Assembly: GCA_900110015.1 (NCBI GenBank)
Contig: FOCD01000002.1
Location: forward strand, 372,001-436,000
Origin: Terribacillus saccharophilus
Lineage (GTDB): Bacteria; Bacillota; Bacilli; Bacillales; Amphibacillaceae
Length of the DNA stretch: 64,000 nucleotides
Direction of reading: 5' to 3'
Part shown: positions 52,853 through 61,600 of the stretch, in pieces
How the letters are laid out: each line of letters starts with the position of its first letter
How positions within the stretch are numbered: position 1 is the stretch's first letter
Notes under the pieces: generated by a model
The model's database searches: none
Told to the model about the DNA's origin: nothing
The model's input: the letters and a program-made list of their open reading frames with translations, nothing else
Program-made: the position numbers and the translations under genes

Positions 52853-55252
52853 CTACTGAAGTATTCCTTCCAATTCCTTGCGTGTTCGATCCGTGATGGC
52901 TGCATCTGAGCCGAGATAGAAGATCTCCGGCTGATCGGTAATCTTATTCAGAAAAGCTCGCGTTGGCTTCGTGACGGCATCCGGTCTCGTAAGAACGATT
53001 GGTGCATCATACTTAGCTGCCAGAGGTGCACCCGACAGACTATCTACAGTCGTTTGACCGTTTGCAAAGAATACTTGATCTGGATTGGTTCCATAATACT
53101 TCGTGATAACAGCAGCATTTGTTGAATAGCGATCAGCTCCGTATACGCGCTCCACAGAGGCGCCAAGCTGCTTGACTGCATCCGCTACGCGTTTGGACAC
53201 TACTATCTCACTGCCGATAATCGTTACTTTTTTGATACTATTGCGTTTGATATAGTTTTTCACTTCATCATGCAGTTCCCCTGTTCTTGTCAGCAAGATA
53301 GGAATGCCCTCTTTGCCGGCATGCGGTCCGATAGTTAACGCATCCGGTGATGTCTCATCTCCGACTGCCAGGAAGATCTCTGATGGTTTACTCGCAACAG
53401 CTGCTACTTCTTCTGCTACTTTTACGGCTGTCGCATAACGAGTAGATCCGGCTACCCGTTCAATTGTGCTATTAGGGAACTTTTTACGTAAATCATTTTC
53501 GACATTTTTTGAAATAGCTGGTTCTGCACCGACAATATAGATGGTGGATGGATTTAGTCGGTCAATCTCTGTAACTGTGACCTGCTCCAGCTTATTTTGA
53601 TCAGTTAACAAAAGCGGAGAATCCATTTGAGCTGCAAGGACGCTTCCTGTGAAAGCATCGATTGGCAAATCACTTCTTCCAAGTACGACTGCTTCAGGAG
53701 ATTCCAAATGCCAGCCGTAGTTGGAGATACTTGCACTAGTAGCATTACGGCGAGAACCCTCCAGATTGTGCACGACAACAGGTGTCTTGCTCAAATAACC
53801 GCTGGCTACATAACCAGTCTTACCGCTGCTTGTTCGTACTGGATACCAGACATAATGATTTACATTAGAATTATTCGCAGTGTAGCCGCCAGTGATTGTC
53901 AGCTTCTCCCCTCGCGGCAAGGAACCGACAGAAGATCCATTCGGGCTATTGCGCAATGTAAGCGAGTCAGCTGTGACATAGACTGTGCTGCCATTTCCAT
54001 AATTCTGTGTGCTTTCATGCAATGGTCCTGGTGTGGATATTTGGTTTGTCTGGAACGAGAAATAAGAACCTAGTTTTCCGCTAATTCTGCCAGGTGTTAG
54101 TAGATGAGTTGGGAAAGGTGTCGTCGTTATCAACGACTGATTCTCCATCTCCTTATAAACGAGCTCCTGGTAAGCAGTTTGCGGATTAGCTATTGGATCA
54201 TTTCGCTCTAATCGGCCATTATATGCCAGAATGGCAAAATACCAGTTTTCTAATTTATCAGGATTTCCGTCGTTTACCTTAGGAATCAGATTATATGCTA
54301 AAGTGGATTCGGCTTTTGAGTTGGCTTCGTTCCATTTGTTTTTTAATATACGCATCCCGCGGTCGATATTATAATCGATATCATGCATTAGACGCTCGAT
54401 TTCCTCCGTATCATTGCGGTTATAATCGGAAACCTGCATGATCCCAATACCGATACAATCATAGCCTATCACGACATTAGATCCGTCCGCAATGCTGCAG
54501 GAAGCCTGATAGGATGGTGTACTTCCTGTCCAATACTGTTTCCAGCCGCTTTCACGGAAAGCGATTGATTTAACGATTTCGGCTGGCACGTCGTATTTAA
54601 CCGCTGCTGCTGTCAGCTTGCGGCTGATTGTATCATAGCTTGGATTTGTAAGCCCAGCAGCACTAGCACGGAACATACGAGCTTTTGCAGCACTTGCTGT
54701 CGGTTCTGTCCGCGTATCCGCTTTCGTCACTTGCTGCGGAGCTACTGTAAATGCTTCGACATATACTTCATTAGGCTCTGCAAGCGGTACATCCTGTTCT
54801 ATTTTCGGGTAGCTGACTTCAAGCTGCGCTCCTTCCTCATCTACAGTGAGTCTTGCTCCTTCATATATATCGGATTGATAAATGCGTTCCAGTTTCTCAT
54901 TTGTGACATGTAAAATGTCGAATTGCAGAGCTTGGGCAGTTCCATGAGTACGATACTCTACAATTAAATAAGATGCATTATCCATTTTTGTTTCCTGAAT
55001 AGAAGCAATATCTGCATCTGGGATCGTGGATTCATAAGTTGTCCCAGAATCTCCTGTAATACGTATTACTCCATTTGTATCATTCGTTACTTCGACAGTT
55101 TTACCATCTGACAATTGGACTGTGGCTGCACCCTCTGAAAAAATATGACTGTTCGATTCCGCATAGACATCACCCGGCTGGATGAATGCTAAGCATGCGA
55201 GAAAAAGACCAGTAAAAAAGACAAGTGTATACGTCACTCTGCTTCTTTCCAC
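52853..55252 (-). CDS. Secreted lytic transglycosylase-like protein with SH3 and three cell-wall-binding type 2 repeats
   Basis: A 799-residue exported protein. After a signal peptide (cut near VYAES) come a beta domain (about 30-165), an SLT-type lysozyme-fold domain (about 200-380) with catalytic Glu in AFRESGWKQ and the GIGIMQVS motif, an SH3b module (about 425-490: DSLTLRNSPNGSSVG) and three cell-wall-binding type 2 repeats (PF04122-like; R-A--AS-S---W and AGS-RYATAV, YGADRYSTNA). The GTG start has GAGGG six bases upstream. It probably cuts glycan strands while bound to wall polymers. Confidence 0.87.
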   Translation of the reverse strand: MERSRVTYTLVFFTGLFLACLAFIQPGDVYAESNSHIFSEGAATVQLSDGKTVEVTNDTNGVIRITGDSGTTYESTIPDADIASIQETKMDNASYLIVEYRTHGTAQALQFDILHVTNEKLERIYQSDIYEGARLTVDEEGAQLEVSYPKIEQDVPLAEPNEVYVEAFTVAPQQVTKADTRTEPTASAAKARMFRASAAGLTNPSYDTISRKLTAAAVKYDVPAEIVKSIAFRESGWKQYWTGSTPSYQASCSIADGSNVVIGYDCIGIGIMQVSDYNRNDTEEIERLMHDIDYNIDRGMRILKNKWNEANSKAESTLAYNLIPKVNDGNPDKLENWYFAILAYNGRLERNDPIANPQTAYQELVYKEMENQSLITTTPFPTHLLTPGRISGKLGSYFSFQTNQISTPGPLHESTQNYGNGSTVYVTADSLTLRNSPNGSSVGSLPRGEKLTITGGYTANNSNVNHYVWYPVRTSSGKTGYVASGYLSKTPVVVHNLEGSRRNATSASISNYGWHLESPEAVVLGRSDLPIDAFTGSVLAAQMDSPLLLTDQNKLEQVTVTEIDRLNPSTIYIVGAEPAISKNVENDLRKKFPNSTIERVAGSTRYATAVKVAEEVAAVASKPSEIFLAVGDETSPDALTIGPHAGKEGIPILLTRTGELHDEVKNYIKRNSIKKVTIIGSEIVVSKRVADAVKQLGASVERVYGADRYSTNAAVITKYYGTNPDQVFFANGQTTVDSLSGAPLAAKYDAPIVLTRPDAVTKPTRAFLNKITDQPEIFYLGSDAAITDRTRKELEGILQ

Positions 55253-55375
55253 CTGTTACCCTCTTTCTTTTACTAGATTCACAATACAATATACTTATGT
55301 CGAATTTTGTATTGCCTCTTTTAAACTATAAAAAGGGTAGGTGGATTTTACTAGACGCTCGGAAGAAACTTAACA

Positions 55376-55396
55376 TTGTAAAACCCAATTTTACAA
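55376..55396. promoter_or_regulatory. Perfect inverted repeat upstream of the transglycosylase gene
   Basis: TTGTAAAA-N5-TTTTACAA, about 125 bases before the GTG start of the 799-residue protein. The half site contains TGTAAA, as in WalR boxes, but in inverted arrangement. Confidence 0.45.
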
Positions 55397-55404
55397 TTGC
55401 TTAA

Positions 55405-55434
55405 TAAAAAAAGCCCAACCACAGTTGGACTTTA
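55405..55434 (-). terminator. Terminator of the GT4 gene
   Basis: Minus-strand stem AAAGTCCAAC against GTTGGGCTTT, then TTTTATT. Confidence 0.88.
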
Positions 55435-56520
55435 CACAGAGAATATTTTTGAGAGACGAGGCTTGATTGCTTCCACTTCATAAGCTGCTGCCGTCTGTTT
55501 CGCCTCTTCTTGCATCATCAGCTTCGCTGCTTCTGGTAGCTCCATATAAGTTTTAATGCATCCAGCCAGCTCCTCAGCTGAGCCTGGTTCAAAAAGAAAG
55601 CCATTCCTGCTGTGTTTCATGTAGTCTAACAGTCCTGCCATCCGGCTGCCGATAACAGGTGTCCCGCATGCCATAGCTTCCAGACCTACAAGCCCAAGGC
55701 TTTCACCTTCTCGCATTGTCGGAAAACAGAACACAGTCATACTATTGTATACACTGTTCAGCTTTTGCTGGGACAGAAGGGGGAAATGCACAAGATCTTC
55801 TCGTAAACCATAATCATCCACCAAGTTATCGAAGTTTTCTTTTTCCAATCCATCACCGATGAACAACAGCTTATAGTTTTCCAGTTTGCCTTGTTCCTTC
55901 AGCAGCTTGGCTGCCTTCAGATAGACATCCCAGCCTTTTCCTCTATCAATTCGACCAACAAATCCGATATAGCTATATGCTGCACTAATCTCCAGCTCAT
56001 GGCAAGCAAGCTCTGTTTCCTTCTCATAAAAGGTATCTTTGTTGATACCTCCGGAAGGAAATATTTCGATCCGATTCGTCAAACCATATTTCTGCTGCAC
56101 AAGCTGCTTATAATAAGTGCTCGGTGTAATAACAGTATCAGATACCTCTAACAAACGCTTCACATAAGGCTGGTATTTCTGCCGTTTCTGAAACTCAGGC
56201 ACAACATCACTGCCGTGCACATTTGTGTAAACAACCATGTTTTTATTAAATTTCTTGGCAATCAGCACCGGAATTGAATTATGCGTTGCATAATGCACAT
56301 AGGTAACATCATATTTCCGGAATACTGATTTCCCAATCACTTTGATAAAGTGACTGGCATAAGCAATCAGCTTCCTGATGGAGCTTGATTGCTTTGTGAC
56401 AACAGTCCGGTCGAATGTTACTCCCGACTGTGCAAGAATCTTCTCGGTATTTTCGACAAACACTCCATAATTGGGGTGCTGCTTGCTTGGATACATATTT
56501 GCTATCAAATGAACTTTCAT
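55432..56520 (-). CDS. GT4 family glycosyltransferase
   Basis: A 362-residue GT-B glycosyltransferase. The N-terminal half has HLIANMYPSKQHPNYGVFVE and HGSDVV; the C-terminal half has YIGFVGRIDRGKGWD, the donor-site EGESLGLVGLEAMACGTPVI and a final helix. The family transfers hexoses from UDP or GDP donors to lipid-linked or wall acceptors. No operon partners are adjacent: a terminator follows, and the gene upstream is the MFP-like gene about 100 bases away. The acceptor is unknown. Confidence 0.88.
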   Translation of the reverse strand: MKVHLIANMYPSKQHPNYGVFVENTEKILAQSGVTFDRTVVTKQSSSIRKLIAYASHFIKVIGKSVFRKYDVTYVHYATHNSIPVLIAKKFNKNMVVYTNVHGSDVVPEFQKRQKYQPYVKRLLEVSDTVITPSTYYKQLVQQKYGLTNRIEIFPSGGINKDTFYEKETELACHELEISAAYSYIGFVGRIDRGKGWDVYLKAAKLLKEQGKLENYKLLFIGDGLEKENFDNLVDDYGLREDLVHFPLLSQQKLNSVYNSMTVFCFPTMREGESLGLVGLEAMACGTPVIGSRMAGLLDYMKHSRNGFLFEPGSAEELAGCIKTYMELPEAAKLMMQEEAKQTAAAYEVEAIKPRLSKIFSV

Positions 56521-56617
56521 ACAATGTGCCCCTTACGTACGTGATTGTAAACAAATTGTACGCTGATTCGACATTAGATGCAGTAGAATTATCTACTTCT
56601 TTAGAAACAATTTACAA

Positions 56618-57862
56618 TCAATGATCAAGCAAACCTAGCAGAAATTCATAGCTTGTGAAGGAATCACTCCAAGTCGACCAGTTCATTTGCTGAGCTCTCC
56701 ACGGCGTAACGAAAGGTTCGTTTTGGTAATAATCACCTTGATTTGCCGGAATGAATGCCCCCGCTTCCAGACCAGATGTAATAGCCGCCTGTTTATCGTT
56801 CTGCGCCCCGATATCCACTTTGGTGGTGAACAGCTGACCATTAGCCATTTTCCAAACTTGATTGTTTTTCACCTGCGCTGGTTTAACTGCAGGAGCTTGA
56901 CTGGCATAAGCAAGTAAAATATTCGTATCTAAATGATAGCCAGCTAAAAGCTTTTCGGCTTGTTCATCTTCAGCAAGATAAGATGCTTCAAACTTATACA
57001 TACTTTCCTTTTCAGCACTAGTAGCAGGCTGTTCAGCCAACTCCGTGATTTCCCCTTCCAAAGCAGGACCATCATCAAGCTTCGCTTCAATCGTCATAGC
57101 ATTTTGCACCTGTTTCCGCTCTGCTTCGGTCAGTTCTCCGGTAATGACAAGTTCACTGCTTTGTAATGTAATAACAGGCTTTTTCCCATCTTCATCGATG
57201 GATTTAACAGTCCCTGCCGCTGGACTCGATACAGTCACATATTCACCTGTCTCCTCCAAACCTGCCAGCTGCTCTTCTGCTGCAGTCAGCTCCGCATTTT
57301 TCTCGGCAAGTTCTTTTTCCAGACTGATGCGGTATTGCTCCTGCAGTTGGGTAGTCTGTTCTTCCGTTGCTTGCTGCAGCGCTTCTGTTGCTGCATCCGT
57401 GTCTTCTTCGTTCTCAGATTCGTCTATCGTTTCTGGAACATTCACATCTTCTGAAAAAGCGGCAGCCGCAAAATCAGACTCACCTGCTTCTGAAATTGCC
57501 TGCTCGACTGCCAACACTTGTTCATCCAGCAAGGTAATAGTAGCAGTTAGTTCACGATATGTTTTCGCATAATCAGCTACTTGGTAGGTGAAAAGGTCAG
57601 CTCCCTCTTCTACTGTATCGCCAGGCTCCACAAGCATTTCCGATACAGATCCAGATTCTGACTCCAAATAGACTGGCACTTCATGTGCAGAGGTTAGTAC
57701 ACTCGGGACCGTTAACGTTTCTTTCACATCCTGGGCTGTTACCTGCTCCCACTTATGTATAAAATTTGTCCTGCCTACTCGGCCATCATCATCCAAAAAC
57801 AGGATAGCAATGTTAACCAGTACAAGGACGATTCCTAACGTTAGTATTAGCTTTTTCATCAT
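56618..57862 (-). CDS. HlyD/RND-type membrane fusion protein (YknX-like)
   Basis: A 414-residue extracytoplasmic adaptor anchored by one N-terminal helix. It has a first lipoyl half (VPVYLESESGSVSEMLVEPGDTVEEGADLF), a long coiled coil (about 105-200, acidic and Gln-rich), the second half (YVTVSSPAAGTVKSIDEDGK) and a beta-barrel part with KVDIGAQNDKQAAI--GLEAG. Such adaptors work with MacB-type ABC transporters. AGGAGG lies nine bases before the ATG. The YknW-like gene is 13 bases upstream, but no ABC genes follow. Confidence 0.85.
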   Translation of the reverse strand: MMKKLILTLGIVLVLVNIAILFLDDDGRVGRTNFIHKWEQVTAQDVKETLTVPSVLTSAHEVPVYLESESGSVSEMLVEPGDTVEEGADLFTYQVADYAKTYRELTATITLLDEQVLAVEQAISEAGESDFAAAAFSEDVNVPETIDESENEEDTDAATEALQQATEEQTTQLQEQYRISLEKELAEKNAELTAAEEQLAGLEETGEYVTVSSPAAGTVKSIDEDGKKPVITLQSSELVITGELTEAERKQVQNAMTIEAKLDDGPALEGEITELAEQPATSAEKESMYKFEASYLAEDEQAEKLLAGYHLDTNILLAYASQAPAVKPAQVKNNQVWKMANGQLFTTKVDIGAQNDKQAAITSGLEAGAFIPANQGDYYQNEPFVTPWRAQQMNWSTWSDSFTSYEFLLGLLDH

Positions 57863-57875
57863 CCTTCAAGTCCTC

Positions 57876-58550
57876 CTATGCGAAGATGAATGCAACAATC
57901 TTATTCCCAATTCCGCCAAGCAGTGTCAGCAAAAGAATATAACAGAGATAGATCATACTGACAACAGCCGATACATGCCATCGTTTAGCTGGGAACAGTA
58001 CAAGCAGGCATCTGGCTTGGAAATACAGAATGAACAGCTGGAACAATGATACTGCACCAAACAAGCTGATGACCCAAGGTCTGTCTGTAAACAAATCTGC
58101 AATAACTCCAAGTGAAAACGGCGATCGATCCCATTCTAAGCCCGCTGCTAGCAATAGAAGCAGCCAAGATAGAGCTTCTAGCAGAAATACAACCCCAACA
58201 CTTAACTGGATCACAACTAGTTTCTGATAAGGAATTTCATAAAACAGATAAAATACGAGAGACACAACAAAGATGACGAGCAGTCCGAGTCCGAGTCCCC
58301 AGACGAGACGTCCGATGATGAACGAAAACTTCGCGTATTCGTAATCCGAACCTATGTACACTGCATTCAATTGATTTAGCGTCTCTGTCCCGGCACCAAC
58401 CCATCCTAGTGCAGCATTAACGAGACAGAAAGCAAGCAGAATCAGAATAGTCCATAGCCAATGGCCACGCAACTGCTCCGCTTCCCGCAGTTTAAATAAT
58501 GTCTCCTTCGGGTTAGTCAAGAGACGGAAAGGATTCGTATGATATGTCAT
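57876..58550 (-). CDS. Yip1-like multi-pass membrane protein (YknW-like)
   Basis: A 224-residue protein with about five helices. The soluble start NPFRLLTNPKETLFKLREAE resembles the Yip1-type entry of YknW, and the gene directly precedes a YknX-like adaptor, the order found in B. subtilis yknWXYZ (resistance to the SdpC toxin). Here the ABC genes yknYZ are absent. Homology to YknW is inferred from topology and position more than from strong motifs. Confidence 0.66.
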   Translation of the reverse strand: MTYHTNPFRLLTNPKETLFKLREAEQLRGHWLWTILILLAFCLVNAALGWVGAGTETLNQLNAVYIGSDYEYAKFSFIIGRLVWGLGLGLLVIFVVSLVFYLFYEIPYQKLVVIQLSVGVVFLLEALSWLLLLLAAGLEWDRSPFSLGVIADLFTDRPWVISLFGAVSLFQLFILYFQARCLLVLFPAKRWHVSAVVSMIYLCYILLLTLLGGIGNKIVAFIFA

Positions 58551-58621
58551 GTTATGCCATCCTTTTTCTATATGTATAGTAAAAGATTACCGTAATTTTT
58601 CAAAATTTGCACATATATTTA

Positions 58622-58657
58622 CAATAAAAAAATAGACTGGCAAAATGCCAGTCTATT
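58622..58657 (-). terminator. Terminator of the PA14-glucosaminidase gene
   Basis: Minus-strand stem AATAGACTGGC against GCCAGTCTATT, then TTTTTATT. The stop codon lies in the stem. Confidence 0.88.
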
Positions 58658-61600
58658 TTACATTCACATATGTGCTATAAACATATGCTGTACCGTTATT
58701 GTAATAGATTTTTGAGAATCCATTTTCCATCACTCGGTTTTCATTACTATCAAGTACAGCTGCAACATATTCTCCATTAGATAGAGCCCCTACACTGCTG
58801 CTGCTTGTTGATGCTCCAGAACGTACATTTAATGTTCCTGAATCTAAATCAACTTGAAGTAGATTCTTGATGGTAACATAGCTGCCTGAAACCCAACCAG
58901 TTTTGCCGTTAGCTATGACTTGCAGCCAGCCATTGCTGTTTTGACCTAATATTTCTAGTTTTGAGTTAGTATTTAGGCTACCTATAGTTCCATAGGAAGT
59001 GCTAGGTCCGCTTCGGAAATTCAAACTAGTCGTCGGATAACCGATGACATTGTCAGGATAGGAAGTCTCAGCATTACTTCCGCTTCCAGAATCGTTTCCT
59101 GGGTTTGTACCTGCACTTGGCTGATTTGAGTATACTGGCTCTTCAAACGTTACATTATAGTTTGAGATTAGTTTGTATACATTATCAATACGTGCCGTTT
59201 GTTTAACAGCCCAACCAATATCCGTTGCATATTGATGAGTAGCCGGTCTTTCTGGATTCCAGCGCATTTCATACAAAGTATCTTGACCTTGATCAATATA
59301 CTTCTCCTTAATCCACTTGGCTCCGCCTGCAATAGCAGCTTCTACTGTAAACCAACCCTGGTTATAAGCATACTGTGCACCAGCTTGTTCAGCATTACTG
59401 TCCACAGCTCCAATACCATACATGTTATATACTTTCTTGCCGTTTACCTTTATTTGACCTGTCGCTAATTTGGACGTTCCGTTACCAGATTCCAAAAGCG
59501 AGTGAGCTAAAAGATAAACTTCATTCACGTTATAATCTTTTCCTGCTTTGATATATGCACTAGCTTTACCCGCAAGAGAACCCTTACCTTTTAAGACCTG
59601 TTCATTTACTTCTGTTACATTCAAATTAGCATTTCCTGATAGTTTCATAAACTGGAAGTACGAACTTGAATCTTTTGAGAAGTTCTTCGGATTAAGGTAA
59701 TAAGCTACTTCTGACCTTGAAGCAGCATGCCAATATCCACCTGAGTCTGTCTGCGGAGGAGGATTCTTCAGAGCCATCTGCTTATCTAGAATACTATCAA
59801 AGGAGTAATTATATTTATTTGTTTCATAGTTGGTATTCGTTTTGTTGAAACCAACTTGTAGAAAAGCACTGCTGGACTTCTCGTAATACTCAACCTTAAT
59901 GATGTTCTTACCCTTTTTCAAAGGAAGTTGAGTTGAAATATCATGAGTTCCATTAGACCATTTGTCAATCACTTTCTTGTTATTGACATAAATTCTAATT
60001 CCGTCATTGGCAAGTGCATTTAATGCAATCTCTCCATCAGCGGATGCCTCTATAATTTTTTGCGCTCTAACTGAGAAGTTGTCTTCGTTAATTAAGCGAT
60101 GAGGAGAACCTTTGCCCCAGTCATAATCTATTTCTGAAAGATTAGTAAGGGAACCATTACCACCAACCAAAACAGCGTTCCCTGTTAGATTCGTATTATT
60201 ATAGAATTCAGCTACCCAATCTCCATTCGTCGGAATCAGGTCATCTGCACTTTCCATAGAGATGTCTACCTTGTGCTCATTCGTATGCTCGAAGCTTTCC
60301 ACTTCAATAAAGTGAATATCCTCTTGTCCCGAAGGCACATTTTTCTTATTCGATATGTCGAGTGTGATTGCTTCTTCACGGTATTTACTCTTGTCCCAAT
60401 TGTCTATGACTTTCTTGCCATCGACATAAACTCTGATACCGTCATCCGCTTTCGCTCTCAATGTGTATTTACCTGCTTTAATTTCTTGCGCAGTTACATA
60501 CTTTGTTGAGAACTTATCCTTGTTCACTCCACTCATCGGCGCTTTCGTTCCATAATCTCTGTTCAAGTTTAGACCGTTGTCTGAGATAACTGTTTGCTTA
60601 ATTGGGTCACCACTGGCTTTTGTATTATTGAAATAATACGCTTTCCATTGGCCAACTGGTATGACATCTGCGTAATAATAAGCTTGGTTTCGTACCTCAC
60701 GGTAATTCGCCTCTACGGTATGATCTCCGCTAGACAAGCCTGTAAGCAGAGCTTCTCCAGTTTGACCCCATGATCCAGTCCACTTGTCGATGTAAGTTTT
60801 CCCATCCACTTTTACGCGAACACCATCATCTGAAAGGGTATGGATAAAGTAATCTTTCCCACCAGCTATCTTCTTAAATGACTTTCCGGTGAAATGATCG
60901 GATGGTATCCCGCTAGGAGATCCATTGCCCCAGTACTTATCCAAATAGGTAGACGTTTCTACAACCGTACCCTTCGACGTTTCTTTCAGGTCCTGATTAG
61001 GATAATAGAAGGAGATCCATTGTTTTGTACTTAATGTATCTTGCAACGGCTGCATTTTAAAGTTCATAAATGCTTCGTTGGTGCCTTCTCTGTACTCTAG
61101 ACGTATCTTATGCACATTACTTCCGTCACTGGATTCAGGAACATTGATGACAGTAGTTTCTTCTTTCTTATAGTTGGAAGTATTCCATCTATCGAGAATT
61201 AACTTGTCATCAATATACATACGGAAACCATTATCTACAAATAGGTTAACTTTGTAGTGACCAGATTCTAGTTTCTGTGCAGTTGAGAAACTTGCTGTGA
61301 AATGATCTTTATTTATGCCAGACATCGGAGAACCATACCCGAGATCAAAGGATAAACTTTTCCCGTCGCCTTCTATTACTTTGGAAGCATCCGGGGTTCC
61401 TTCTAAGTTAGTATTATTGTAGTAATAACCAACCCAGTCACCAAATGGTACGACGTCTGCATAGATGAACGCATCATTCGAATTCTCGATGTAATTCGCT
61501 TCTACTGTGTGGCTTCCTTTACCAACATTCGTAATAATAGCCGAATCAAGGAACTTCGAACTATATTTCGTTCGATCAATGATTGCTTTTCCATCGAAAT

